Shown one piece after another: positions 42,431 to 55,508 of a stretch of 64,000 nucleotides of DNA. Position numbers and translations under genes: made by a program. Source of the stretch: Daphnia pulex. Lineage: Eukaryota > Arthropoda > Branchiopoda > Diplostraca > Daphniidae. How positions within the stretch are numbered: position 1 is the stretch's first letter; each line of letters begins with the position of its first letter. The stretch covers positions 9,982,001 through 10,046,000 of the forward strand of contig NC_060024.1 in the NCBI RefSeq assembly GCF_021134715.1, read 5' to 3'. The notes under the pieces were generated by a model. It was not told where the DNA came from, made no database searches, and saw only the letters and a program-made list of their open reading frames with translations.

Positions 42431-43475
42431 TTGTGTGTGTGTGTGTTTTTTTTTTTTAAATTTTGTATTCAACTGACAAGTTTAACTCTTATGTGATGTA
42501 GAAAATTAAGGGTAATATTTCTTCCTCAATTGTTTCTTCAAAGATAGCTGCATTGTTGGTCAGCTTTCACTGAGTTAGTGATTTCCTTCCAATCAAGCTA
42601 GAACAAAAAATTCCCACTCAGTATTACCAAGTTTATAACACATTGGAAGTTGATGAACAGGATTCTTTTCTGGTTTCTTTTTCAATTTCAGTTAATTGTT
42701 AATTGTAAATTAAGCAAATTTATTATCAGTATCCTCTTCACATTTAAAAATGTTATTGTTTCATTAATGTTCTTTTGCTTTTTAGGAGTTCATGGTCAGT
42801 TGGAGCTGTTTGGTGTACAGTGATTTTGCAGTCCCTTTCCAGTTGAGAGATGCTCTGAAATGGAGCTTGTGCAGACTTGCAGTTCAACATCACACTTAAA
42901 TGAGTTGATTTTCATTTGTCTATGTTGGTGTTCATGCAGTGTTGAACAGTTGGGTTTTATAGTCAATTCTGCCTGATGGCTGTCGGTCTTATTTTATCCG
43001 TCTCTTGCTACCTGTGCCGGCGTTGAGGTAAAGCTTGATGTTTCGTTCAGTTATTGACTTTTAATTAAAGTCTATTCTTTTTTCAGTTGAATCGTTTGCT
43101 GCCGTTCCATAGACTTGATCCATTGGTTAAACTGAGGAGAGGTTGCTGAAATTCAAGACTCGTCAATAAATTATGTAGATGTAGACAAATTACAAGTGCA
43201 TATCTGGGCTCTCTTCTTCAGTGGCCCCGTTTCCCTAAATAACCACTAACCAACGCCCGCCGGTGGTCACTCACTCGCTGTGAAACCAGGAGGAGGGGAG
43301 GGCTCTGGTCGAACGGGGACTTGGAAGGCGCATGATCCGACGAAAACTTTTAGAGGGTCATGAGTCTAACCCGGAAGCCTATTATGACTAATCGCTCCCC
43401 AGTAAAACTTGCCTCGCACTCTTCTCTCTTCTTCCATTTCCAGGTAATCTCCCTGGATCTACGCCGACACTGCAT
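42431..43475. other. Spacer within the inverted duplication
   Basis: AT-rich DNA with a GT/T run near 42434-42460. No supported gene. Confidence 0.35.
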
Positions 43476-43996
43476 GTGCGAGTTTAAGCAAGCAATCCGC
43501 CACCCAATTTGACAAAAAAGTGATAGTTTGTTTTCACGGAAATTGCGTCGGACGGTTATAACATTTCTAGTTCAACAATCTCATGTAGAAATTTGCATCT
43601 AGTCTACTGGTACAAATTGTGATTCTTTAAGCTTGATTAATTCAGGTGATGTGTTAAAAGCAATTGTGGGTAGCTAAACAATTGAACTAATCACCTTTTT
43701 CTGAATATTTTGGTTTTAGATCACTTTGTTGTTTTTAGATTTTCTTGTGATCTATCTTCAAAATATTCTGAAAAAGCGAATGAGTTCAATTTATTGGCTA
43801 CTCATAATTTTTTTAACACATCTCCTAAATAATCAAGCTTAAAGAATCGCAATTTGCACCAGTAGACTAGATGCAAATTTCTACATGAGATTGTTGAACT
43901 AGAAATGTTATAACCGTCCGACGCAATTTCCGTGAAAACAAACTATCACTTTTTTGTCAAATTGGGTGGCGGATTACTTGCTTAAAAGCCTCGCAC
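43476..43996. mobile_element. Foldback (long-TIR) non-autonomous DNA element
   Basis: The two halves, about 43476-43725 and 43748-43996, are inverted copies of each other: GTGCGAG...CAATCCGCCACCCAATTTGAC at the left and GTCAAATTGGGTGGCGGATT...CTCGCAC at the right, meeting at GATCAC-loop-GTGATC with a loop of about 22 nt. There is no coding capacity. A near-complete palindrome of this size fits a foldback or MITE-like DNA element. I could not find a clear target-site duplication, so the exact ends are uncertain by a few bases. Confidence 0.7.
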
Positions 43997-44142
43997 AAGA
44001 AAAATTGTCTCGAACCGGACGCTCTGCTTAATGAATTGTTTATTTTGTAAGTGTTCCAGAATAAATATGTTATTTATATACTAGCAAGATAGTTTATTTA
44101 TTCAACAATAACATTTACATATTATAGATATTTGTGGGGAAA

Positions 44143-44232
44143 TGGGGGTTTAAGGAATAGATGTTGGTGGAAGTTATGGGGTTTAAGGAATGGATGTTGG
44201 TGGATGTCATGGGGTTTGAGAAATAGATGTGG
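44143..44232. repeat. Short tandem repeat, about 37-bp unit, 2-3 copies
   Basis: Units of the form GGGGTTTAAGGAATRGATG followed by TTGGTGGA and a short spacer recur in direct orientation; the last copy is diverged. Confidence 0.6.
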
Positions 44233-44430
44233 TTATATAGGTGAGGTATATGGATGTGATAGACAAAGGATTTTATTTCTACCTTATTAAAACAAACCAC
44301 GACTTCTTCTAGTTAATGAAAATTAATTGCCCCCTCCCCAATCTCCTCCTCGCTGGTTTCCCAATCGCGAGGACATGTTTATTATTTGTTCAACGTAAAA
44401 ATTCCCCGTATTACTATTTTTTGTCATTCT

Positions 44431-44641
44431 CAACATATAAACGGTTAACTTCATAGACGCAAATAGCAATTAAATAAAATACTGGATGTAACTTATGTAG
44501 CACAACACCAGCGATTCAACACCAAGGAACTTTTCTGTTCCTTTTTCAACATATAAACGGTTAACTGCATGGACACAAATAACAATTAAAAATGGATGTA
44601 ACTTTTGTGGACAACACCAGCAGTCCGGCACCAAGGAACAG
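44431..44641. repeat. Direct repeat, two copies of about 100 bp
   Basis: CAACATATAAACGGTTAACT at 44431 recurs at 44547, and both copies continue through GGATGTAACTT, ACAACACCAGC and CACCAAGGAAC. Confidence 0.65.
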
Positions 44642-45108
44642 CAACAGCATAACTCGATGCAAAAAATCTTTCACCAGTATAGGCTGCAACAACATATGCC
44701 ATATTGGACAGCAACATCACTGCTACGTAAACATAAACCTATAACCAAAATGAAATTAATGTTTGATCAATGGAAATTTTGTATAAATTTTAAAAAAATC
44801 ACTTCAAATGGAGTTCACACAAATATTCTATGGCAACACTATCTGATAACTATAGTTTAAACAAAAATTTACATGAAACTAGATTACTCATTTAAGATTT
44901 CAATACAAATTCATTTGAAATTTGTAGTGCTCTGCAGCGAAACAAAAACATTCTTCTACAGTATCTGCCTATCTTGTTAACCAATTCCCCTTAAACAATC
45001 CATAACTCAATTTACATATGATCAAAGGAAAGAGCTGTTGACATGATGAAATCCCCAAATGTTAAAATTAAACAATGTAAGCAATTATAGTAGTCCAAGC
45101 ATGATACT
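44642..45108. other. Spacer, no gene
   Basis: AT-rich DNA between the direct repeat and the right-hand copies of the duplicated unit. No supported exon. Confidence 0.35.
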
Positions 45109-45420
45109 TCCCAAGTTAGAACTTATAATTTTTATCAAATTACCATTTCAAGGAGTCTTCTTGCAGTTCTACTAGATGTCCAACATTTCGGCAACCACAA
45201 TGCAGCATGATCCAGCGTCAACTTAGATATAGCTGATCCCAAAAGACTTGAAGCATGGGACTCTCCCACACTCCAGGACAACATCAGCACCAAAGACTGC
45301 ATGCAACAGCTCAATTTAATCACACCTTTCACTGGATGACTGCAGCGAATCCATGCGCACATTAGACTGCAACAAAGAAGCGCAGACTTCACCCGGCTAT
45401 TGAAAAACAAAAACAAGTTA
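45109..45420 (-). repeat. Third, diverged copy of part of the duplicated unit
   Basis: Begins CCCAAGTTAGAAC and continues through TATCAAATTACCATTTCAAG and ATTTAATCACACCTTTCACT, parallel to the inner end of the right arm (45707-45850). It lies in direct orientation to the right arm and is more diverged from it than the left arm is. Confidence 0.5.
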
Positions 45421-45706
45421 CTAACAAGGAACAGAATCTCATGTGACATAACAAATCGACAGAAGTATGAAGTTAAACTATACAATCTCTCAGAATTACC
45501 TTGATAAATCTTACAAAGGAATTTGTAGTTGTCAAGTTTTCCAACTTGAAAATAACAAATGTAATCCACATTTCCATAATGGTCTTAACTCATAATTGCA
45601 ACAGAGAAGCAAAGGGGTCTACTCTCAAGTCATTAACTAAATCTGTAGCGATCAACTATCAGTTGAATGCAAAATTAAAAAAACAAAACAAAAAAAAACA
45701 TAAGAT

Positions 45707-46367
45707 TTCCCAAGTTACAACCAATAATATCAATCAAATTACCAATTCAAGAAGTTTTCCTGCAGTTACACTTGGGATAGCACCAGCTCGATAAACTGCA
45801 TGCAGAAGCTGCAACTCAACCATGACTCGATCACACCTTTCACCAGCTGGCTGCAACAAAACCACATTAATGATACTACAGCCATGAAGCTCAGACTTTG
45901 TCGTGTTCTAAATTTCTGCAACAGTTGAGCAAAGGGATCTCCATTTCCGGCATGAAAATCAACTAATAAAACCTATTACATTATTGCAGAGAAATTGATC
46001 CAACAAAATTACTTTACTAGCTCTGAAGTGTTTCTGCACGAGATGAGACGTACAGCTAACAATGGCCGACATTTCGACAAGATGGACATTGGACAGCAGT
46101 TTCGACCCACGTCATCACATTTGGCCAAGTGAAATTCTATGCCAGATTGCCTGTAAATTCAGACAGAGACGTCAAAGATTAATTTTAAGAATGATTTTAA
46201 GAATGATTTTAAGAATGATTAAATTTAAGAAATCCAAACTAGCATTACCAATTACATTGCTGAAAATGTAGATCGACACCTCAATTCCGTAATCAATTTA
46301 GAATACACCTTCAGTCAGCGTCTCGGAAACGAATGGCAAATATTTCTTCCTCACGAAGACACTCGCG
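45707..46367 (-). repeat. Right arm of large inverted duplication
   Basis: Reverse-complement partner of 41786-42430, ending TCACGAAGACACTCGCG. It carries a local expansion absent from the left arm: three tandem copies of a 12-bp unit (TTTTAAGAATGA) at about 46182-46218. Confidence 0.7.
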
Positions 46368-46409
46368 TCACCTGGCGGATGATGGGGGGACAATCCGCCG
46401 TTATGGCGA

Positions 46410-46690
46410 CCGTAGAACTCCAAAGACAGAAGAACTCCACCGACAATAGAACCCCAATATTTTAAATCATTTCTAAAAATTTCTTTATATGCGACAGTAG
46501 AACTCCAAAGACATAAGAACTCCTTTTTTAAATATTATTAAAAATACCCGGCAATATAACTCCAGTGCCCGACAGTAGAACTCCACTACGCGACAATAGA
46601 ACTCCAATAAATTCTTTAATTATTTTCATGTTCGACAATACAACTCTATTGAATTTTAAATATTTTAAATGTCCGACAATAGAACTCTAA
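46410..46690 (+). repeat. Interspersed motif array (YGACARTAGAACTCCA)
   Basis: About ten degenerate copies of a 16-17 bp motif, for example CGACAGTAGAACTCC, GCGACAATAGAACTCC and TCGACAATACAACTC, separated by unrelated AT-rich spacers of 0 to about 40 bp. Spacing is irregular, so it is not a simple satellite. Purpose unknown. Confidence 0.6.
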
Positions 46691-48301
46691 AAAGCACATG
46701 ATAATGATGCCATGATACAAAGACGATTTCACACTCCTGGTTCTTTCATGTTGTCAGACTAGATGATTAACACGGTTTTAGTATACTTCTCCATCTCCAC
46801 GTGCCTACAACCCAAGTGATCGACTTGTAACAAACTACAACAACAAATCGACAATTGAAATTTAGCAGACAGAACTAAACACAATGTTGTAAAATCGCTT
46901 GAATCCGCTCCGGCGACAAGACGGCGCGGTTATGTATTGCCACAATGTTCCGGCAAAACAAAAAAATTTCGGAATACTACGGCCACTTTTTAGTTGGTTT
47001 TGTCCGAGGAGAAGCGGAAGCCGCTGATACTGTCAAAACCAATGTGATTTAGCTATATTTTTGGAGGAATGCAACATGTTGATTTTGTTACTCTCATTCA
47101 AAGCGCAAACGCATTTCTTTAATCCACATTGGATACTTTTTTTTCTCGTTTCCTTCGTATTGAAATGGTTAAAAAGTTGGTCACTTCCGTTTAGGAGATG
47201 CACCTGTGCCGCAACGTCCAAACACTTGCGCGGGAATACTAAACAGATTTAGGCGCATATCCGCTTGACAAGTGTACAGGTGTGGTCACGAAAGGCTTTG
47301 GCGGCGCTCTCTTTTGTTGGTCTATTTGACGACATACAAAACTGCCGGTGCATCTGTGAGAGGGTTGAATAACACCGTTCTTTTCCCCTGAAACTTTTCA
47401 GATATTTCAGTAGTGTAAATTATATTTAAGCGTGCCAACACGGTTACACTAGAAGGAAGGCAAGGTGTGTACGGTCATTTAGCAAATAATGGAGAATGAA
47501 TCAAGACAACATTGACACACAATAAACCACTTCGATACAAAATTGAAAGAGAAAAATAATAAAAAAAAAATAACAAAAAAGTATTCAACATAGCTGAATT
47601 ATTTTACACAGCATGATATTGATTTCCTGTAAAATTGTCATTCGTCTCTCCCCCAGGATTTCAATTAACGAATATCGTATAGTAACTAATTACTATTAAA
47701 TGCAATACAGAACACAGCAATCATTCCCAAAAATAACTTCCCCAATTTCAATGAATGCCCTGATACCATTTATATTAGATGTGCATTTTTTTTTTAACTT
47801 TTTTTTTCAAATCTAAGATATGTAGTAGTCACTTTCAAAAATGTTTTTTAGGGCTGAGCATTCAAAAGAAATCTATGTCCTTTGTGTTTTTGATGTTTCA
47901 ATTAAGTTGCAAAAATAAGATTTATAATTACAGTCGAAATTTCCATCACGAAAAACGGTAAAAGACACTCACCGGGATAAGTCATCCTCGCACACAATTG
48001 TTACACTGCACTAATAACAAGTCTTCATAACCGCAATTCATTTAGCATGTATAGCATTATAACTGGGAGAAACTGAAAAGGATCAAAAAGGAAAAATGGT
48101 GGATGAGGTTCGTCCATATGTTGTCAACATTTTTTCAGTGGCTGGCGATTTTGTCTTCTAGAAATTTCGTAAATATTATGTATATATACTGTTATAATAA
48201 TAGTTCAATGCACTATAGGAGGCACGATAGGGGGGGGGGGAGTACGAAACCATTTTGAAAGCAAAAAAAAAAAAAAAACGAAAAAATTAATTTCGTTATT
48301 C
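46691..48301. other. Intergenic; one small ORF and MCT-4 3' UTR
   Basis: A 35-codon ORF at 46945-47052 (starts MFRQNKKISEYYGHFLVGFV) has coding-like composition but no partner exon or recognised family. The stretch from about 48050 to 48301, with G- and A-runs near 48228-48290, is likely MCT-4 3' UTR on the minus strand. Nothing else is supported. Confidence 0.35.
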
Positions 48302-50912
48302 TTATGCAACAGCAACTGGTGCCGGTTCAGGAACCGGCTTAACTTTTTGCTTGTTGTGTTGGGTGGCATTGTTCCGCTTCTTCTCCCATCGGTTGATGTA
48401 ACCGAGCGGGTAACAGAGGATGCCGGAGATGAGAATCATAGATCCAGACAAGTAGAACGAAGCGTCATAATCGTTCGTGGCATCGTAAAACATACCTTGA
48501 ATTAAAAGTGTTCAACCGAAAATGATTTTTTAAAAGATTCATTCAAAATAAAAAATACAAAAAATGAATAAAACATTGAACGTACTGGCCAAGGGACCGC
48601 CCACCGTGGCGGAAACACCAGTAAACATCAAACAAAGTCCAAACGCGTTAGTCAGATTCTCCAAACCGAGTAGTTCCACCATGAGGATGGAACGGAGAGA
48701 GGCGAAGCAGGCTGCAATATAATCCATCAAAAACGGATGATATGATTTGACATTCATTGTAAAAATTTAAAAGAAAAATAGCCACAAACCGATCGATAAG
48801 CCAAATAGGCATGCGTAGACGATAAGCATCTCGTAGGCGGGGAAGAATGGAGTTGCGATGGTCACAACTCCTCCGAGAGTCAGGGCGGCGTTGTTGACCA
48901 TCAGAACGTTGACTTTGGGATGATCGGAAAGGGCTCCGCAAACAACGCGACCCAAAGTGTTGGTGATGCCGATGATGGAGAGCAAGAAAGAGGCCGATTC
49001 CTTGTCGGCTCCGAGCTGCTCGGCTCTGGCGGCTAAGAACATGAACGGCACGAAGAAGCCGAGGAAAGTGATGAAACTGGCAAAGCAGAGCAGATTGAAC
49101 GTGGGAGATTTGAAGAGAGAAAATTGAATCAGCGAGGAAACGGCTCGCACGCATCCGTTCGATTTCTTCTTTCCGTCCGTTTCCTCGACGATTTCCGGAA
49201 TCTAAAAATAATAAAAACAAGAATTATTATTCGTTCAATTGTGAATCAATAAATAATAATAATACCCTAGTGACGGATGCGTGATAGCTGGCGGGGTTTT
49301 CTCTGTACTGCGGTAGACGCTGTAAACTGCCCGTGTAGAAAGCGTCGTCTCGATTCAACGGCTGGACTTCGTCTTGATTGGCCAGCGAGCGTTTGCTGCC
49401 GGCAGCTGCCAATAGGAGCGGAGTCTCCTTCTCCTTCTTGCCGAGTGAACTGGCCGAATCGGTTAATGTCGACGACCGTTTGGCTTTGATGCCGACCAAC
49501 TTGACGGTGTTATTCAGTGAATTGGTCGACGAGTGAAAGTGGTCCGTCTGCTGCTGCTGGTTCATTGTTTCCTGCTGCTCATCGTTGCGCAGCTTCTCGT
49601 CCCGCTCTCGCTTGATCCTCACCATCAACGGCGTTCCAGCCGAGACTTCTTCGTCGGCCAATTGGCGCCGGGTCACTTTGCTCTTCTTCGTCGGCTCCAA
49701 CGGCCGAAACATGGCCCCGAAAATGGCGCAGTTCAATACCAAACCAGCCTGTTTTTAAAAAGAAATAACACATCTAATTGCAATTAAGCAAATTCATAGA
49801 ACTAAACGCCACACACTCGAGGCTATGAAAGTCCGCATAAACAATTCCGGCAAAGTGGAGGGTATACAAGATTATGCAAAATATATACAGCACAAACAAA
49901 CTGCTGGCCGTCTGTTTATGGAGTTGCGAAGCCATCAAAGATTTCGTTGTGCAAAATAAACGAAAAAGAAAAATAAATAAATGTTTTTCTCTTACGTGGA
50001 TGAGAAGTGTTCCGCGCCATCCGTAATAGCCGAGGAGCCAGGTGGTGAAAGGGGCCAGGACGAAGGTCCCGATTCCGGAGCCGCAGACGGCGATGCCGGT
50101 GGCAAGGGCTCGCCTCTTCTCAAAGTAGAAACCGACGGCGACGACGGCTGGAACGTAGACCAGACCCATGCCAATGCCACCCAATACGCCGATGAAGACG
50201 TAGAGGAACTCGACGGACATGGCCAGCGAGGCGACGGCAAAGCTTAAGCCGGCCACGACGCTCCCGGCGCACGCCACCGTCCGAAAACCGAACCGAGTCG
50301 CCAACGATGACACGAAAGGTCCTGTACACATAAATTTTTGTTTTTTTGTTTGAGCGCGGGACACGCGTCACATTTTTAGTCACGCTAGTTCAGATTACAC
50401 GGCACAGACAAGATTACAGTTATATATATATAGCTATAGATACATTGGTAGACAAACTTTGGTATCCGTGACCATATTCAAAAACAAACCAAAACAATTG
50501 CCCAACATATTTCGCGTCAAAATCGTCCCAGCATTCCTTCACGTTCGACAAGACAAACGGTTCGGCATTTTTTAAACGACGACTACCCAATTTGGTGTCG
50601 AGAGAGTCAAATTATTATGGTCAGAAAAAGGAACTTACCGGCCAAGAGGTAAAAGCCGGCCAGGAGAGATGCCACCCATGAGACGGTGGAGACGGGAACT
50701 TCGAAACTTTCGGCCAAATTGGTGACGACCAGTCCGAACGAAAAGATGATACCGTCGACGATGATGTTGCAGAAGAAGGAGGCGATCATAACGACCCAGC
50801 CCCATCCGCCATCCGGCGGAACTATGTGAGCTGGTCCGTCATCCGAATCTTCTTCCACCATTTCGCCATTCTTCATCTCTTTCAATTCCACTGCAGATTT
50901 GTTCGTCGCCAT
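48302..50912 (-). CDS. MCT-4, SLC16-like monocarboxylate transporter, long loop
   Basis: Six coding exons: 50912-50639, 50321-49996, 49748-49266, 49201-48790, 48711-48586, 48495-48302; 604 aa. Signatures: [12 protein letters not shown] (residues 31-42) and [20 protein letters not shown]. The loop between helices 6 and 7 is about 170 residues, rich in Lys/Glu/Ser with a short Gln run (MNQQQQ) and a DAFYTGSL motif also seen in MCT-5 (DVFYTGSV). The tail ends PVPEPAPVAVA. Intron 1 (50638-50322) has a normal GTAAGT donor at the position where MCT-1/2/3 have GA. A 3' splice site at 50963 just upstream of the ATG suggests a 5' UTR intron whose donor may be at 53779. Plasma-membrane solute carrier; substrate unproven. 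Confidence 0.92.
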
Positions 50913-53900
50913 TTTAACTATGTTTTATTCAAATATCAATCAAGTTGGAAAAACAAACAATCCTGAAATTGGAAAGAATAGAAACGTTAATTGAGCGGTT
51001 CATTCCGGTTCAAGACTATCGACTTAGTTCTCTGTTATTGTTAGATTAGAGTTTGAAACAAACAAAGTCAATATTACACGGAGAAAAGCAAAGAGAGCTA
51101 AATAAGATGCAAAGTTCAGAGTACGTGGTGTATATATCCTTCAATAGGTTCCTGTTTAAACAACTAACAAGATTAACAATTTGACGCCGTCGACGTGTTG
51201 CCATGACAATCGTCTATCTACTATAACACGATCACATAAATTGTAGACAACTGTATACGTGTCATCCTCGAAATTTTAGCTTTCAATACGTGTCTAATTA
51301 CACAATCTAGAGGTGCATTTCACATAGTTGGAATTGTACCAAAGCTCTCAAAAGTCTTCGTAATCTTTCTCAAATAAACTTTTGACACTTGCAGCCTTCC
51401 GCTGAAAATGAAATTTTTATTATTTTTCAAACAACGCCGGGAGAGAAAGGATTCACGAAAAAAATAAACAGCTTTTCAAAGCTTAACTGTCTATCAAAAG
51501 AAATATTATTTCAATAGGTGGGATTTAAAAAGAAGAAAGAGCAGCCATTTTTGTTTTCTTTGCTCCGGGGCTGATTATAAAGGCAGTTATACTTTTATAC
51601 GTATACATTTTTCAAACGACAAAAGAGATAACGGAATTTCGGTTCACATCCTTTTTTTTATGGGTTTTTTCTTCTTCTTCTTTTCGGTTACGTATATTTT
51701 GTTCTCCCCCCAGTACGTATATATAAGAGGGAGGGTTGTGCGCGTGTGTGTGTAGAGGATGAGTCGAGGGTTCGAAAAAATTGTTTGTCTGACCTACTTT
51801 TATTTTCCAAACGCCAAGAAAGAAAGAAAAAAGGGAAGGGGGAGCAGCCCGGCGTGATGGGTTTCTGCTGTGGCGCTTTATAATATTCGGTGCCGTAATA
51901 TCCCCCACCCTCCTCGAATTCTCTCAGCACGTGTAAGGCCGCTGTACTAGTCGTAACCTCCCCCCTCCATCGCTGTTTTTCATTTTTTCTCCAGTACATC
52001 CGCACTCGGGGGGAAACTATCTATCCCTCCCCACCGCCGCATTTTCGGTTTTCTTTTTTCTCAAAACTTCGATCGATCTACCAATTTGTGATGAAACAAA
52101 TTTTTAACGACCCCCAGACATTTTTTTAGTTTTTCGAAACTGCGGAACGGAATATTTTTAAAGAGCGTCTCTAAAAGTCACGCATGTTGGCCCACCCCCC
52201 AGTGTCGTGAGTGAGTCTATTATTAGACCCACAACCTCGTTCTCTTTTTCTCGCTCTTTGTTTTCCTCTTCTGCAGGTGTGTAGTGGCCAAAAGTCGTTG
52301 GCGAAACGAAATGCATGCGGGCAGCAACTAAGCGAATTCGATTCCATTTCAGAGTGGGAAATCAATACGAGGAAAAGATATTCATTTTCTTCTATAAACC
52401 GAGGTATTTTAAAAAAACAAAAACAGAAAGGGCATAGAGTATCACCGTATACACGTAGAAAGTCGTCCCCTTTTCTTCCCCCTACAGCTAGTCGAAAAAA
52501 ACAAAAAGAAAATGTCACGATATAAAAGAGAAACCCCGATGGAATGAGTCACGACACGCTAGATGCGGTACCAAACGAATCGAGTCCCCTCTTCTTCTTC
52601 TTTTTCCTATTGGCGCCCCTCTTGTGTTACCCGAAGAAGAAAGAAGAAACCAACCAGGAAAAGAGTAGAGGGGATGTTTTTTATCCGGGGCTAAAAACAA
52701 AAGAAACGACTGACGAATTCAATCCATTCCGACATTCGATCTTATTTTTTTCTTTTTTCTCGCTTTGGGTTACGTTAGAACTTCACAGCTAGTTGAAAAT
52801 TGCCCAAGAGGGAAATAACGAGCTCTACAAGTTGTGAAACTTGTTGGCAAAGTCAAAAAATAAATCGGAAAATGTTTTTTTTTCTTATTTAATGGGAAAC
52901 AAAATAAGATAAAATAACCAGCATGAGTGTTGCGACATCACGGACAATTAAAGTCTAGACAGATACACGCCCATTGCTCTGCTGCGCTTTGATTTTCGAA
53001 AATGTTTGGGTCTCTCTCCTCGTTCCGGGAGATTGTAAAAACGATGTGGGATAGAAAATGGCGTGCTGATTCGAGGCTCCGGGCGTCGCCTTTCACTCGT
53101 TCACGCACATTACGTGCAGCATTGTGTAAAAGGCGAATGGGAGGGAAAACTGGTCGATGGCGTATACACACAAAAAAATGTCCTCGCTTTTATTTCTTCC
53201 CTGGGCAGGGAATGAAAATTGAATAGATAGCCAAAATAAGAGTGTCAAATAATTAAAACACCCGGTTCGAATTCAGCAATTGACAAAAGAATTGAATCGT
53301 GTCTGCTGGGCCAATAGAAATGAGCAGGCGATTGCATCATCATCAGCAGCTCAGCGATTCGAATCAAGCGAAAACTTTCAATCGATTACTGTGCACACGG
53401 TTGGTGGTGGTGGTTTATCGGTTTTCGTGTCCTAGCAGACGGCGAAACGGCGCCGGTTTCACTAGCGAGACCACGTGAAATTCGAGACAGCCAAAAATGA
53501 CTAAGAGAATTCACGAAAAAACGAAAAGGTTATCGTCGATTTCCCAATGTGAACTCAACTCACATCAAAAACAAAACAAACGACGATGGAGATGAATGAA
53601 ATAAACCGCTGTGAAAGATAACCAGTTTCCGCAACCGCGTGAAATTATAATAATAATAATAACGCAATCAAAAAAGAAGAAGAAGAGAATTAAGAAGAAA
53701 AAAAAGGGAAAACTCTTCAAACAAAATGAAAGCGAACGAATCACGACAAATGCACATCGCAGTTGAGAGAGAAACTTACAGTCATCAGCTGCCTTGAACC
53801 ACGACCCTATGTAGTAGATATGTCAAGACAACACAATGCCACTGAAAAAAAAACGATAATAAATCGTGACGGGAAGTGTCGATTCCAACAAAGCAACACA

Positions 53901-55508
53901 ACAAACACACGAACGAACGAACGGAAAAACACACCAACAAAAAGAGTCGAGGGAAACCAGTGGAGGCACAGGCGGCCCCGTCGAATGCAACAGCCAGACT
54001 GACGTGAATCGGGAACGACTTGTGTGTAGTCGGTGGCGGCGTCTGCTATATACGGGCAAATGGCGGTGTGTATAGCAGTAGTAGTAGTAGTCTACTAGGG
54101 CTTTTTTTTCTGTTTTGTATTACGTCGTCCAGTCTCTTCTGTGCTGCTGCCGCCAAACCCCTCTTCTTCTCTCTCCCTAGTAGTAAATCCCCCACCCTTC
54201 ATCGCTGTCTTCCTTTAGCCGAAACGCGCAGAAAATCGATCCTGCGTTGCAACGTTTATAATCCCCCCCTCTGGCGTTTTTCTATAGTTCACTGGGAATG
54301 GAGAAAAATTTTTGCTGCTTTCCAGGATCGATACATGTCGGGACTTTTGAAGGGTTTGACTTGGAAGAAGAAGAATCGATTTTAATGATGAATTATGCAA
54401 TAACTCTTCCGTAACTAGATCCTGATCAAGTTATAAACAGTTTGATCCTATTCAGGCCGTATACTCCCTTCCCGTTCGTTGGGGTTTTCCTCGCAGAGTG
54501 AAATTTTATGATATCTATTATTTATATTGTTGTTTTCTTTTGTTGATCTATTGTATTATATTTTCTCTCCTTTCATTCCTTAATTTCAGACATTCAACAC
54601 CCGATTGAGCATAAACTATTTCAACCTTTCAAAAGGTTTTGCAGCAAATTATTACATTGATCAGCTCGACAATGAAATGAATATATTGTTTTCGTTTTTC
54701 TTTTTTCCCCCTTTCGCTTCGACGAAACAATATGACATCAACAACTTTCTCTGATTGCGGGCGAAAAAACAGGAAGGAACATCCATCTTTTCTCTTCGAC
54801 TACCAACAATGACAGCCAACAATAAAATTTCGCAAATGATTTTTTGCGCTGCTGATTGAAAAATAAAAAGAATAGATCACTAAATATGAACATCCAGATG
54901 AAAACGATGCGGATTGATTGACCAATAACAGCATATTTTATAGTAGAAGATGAAACAGGATACGGAGAAGGAGGCGATATTATAGACGACCGTCGCACGC
55001 CGACTGGTAGAGGGGAAGAGAGAGAGAGGAAATTGCGAACCATAACAGTCAATTATTTAGTCATTCATTTGTTTTTTGTTTTGTTTTGTTTTTCAAGATG
55101 ATGATAGATGCGTACAGGAAGAAGTCGCAGACCGGTTTCAACTAGCACTGCACTTATTTGGCGTTTCCTGTCGGTTCGGTTTAAATTCGTCACGTTGTAA
55201 TCAAATGCAAATGATGGGATTGTGTTGTAGTTTTTTTTTAATGAATCATATCAAAAGTTTTTTCTGTGAATGAAAAAAGAAAAATCGAGTAGCCTTTAGA
55301 CATAAAGGGATCCACACGACGACGGATGATACGTCAATTTTCAGCTTTGCCTTTTTTTTTATAGAAATCTACAAATCATCCGAATTTCATGTTCAGAATT
55401 GACTAATATAATCTGATATTAACTTTAACCTAAAAACAAAAAAATAATAAACAAAAAACAAAAAAAAAAACAATTTGAAATATTTAGACCGATGAATGTA
55501 TCGATCGC
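50913..55508. other. MCT-4 5' region and intergenic DNA, no coding gene
   Basis: A CAG acceptor at 50963-50965 and a GTAAGTTTC donor at 53771-53779 (minus strand) are candidates for a 2.8-kb 5' UTR intron of MCT-4, with the first exon at about 53780-54050. The sequence is rich in pyrimidine/purine runs, which produce many chance frames on both strands; none has domain, splice or start support. From about 55270 to 55508 it is MCT-5 3' UTR. Confidence 0.4.

Noticed and set aside
46410-46690. CRISPR-like array
   Set aside because: The motif is degenerate, spacers range from 0 to about 40 bp and the genome is clearly a eukaryote's.
51612-55273. Many frames of 60-120 codons on both strands upstream of MCT-4
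   Set aside because: They come from pyrimidine/purine-rich runs with Lys-, Arg-, Phe- or Ser-rich translations and have no splice or domain support.
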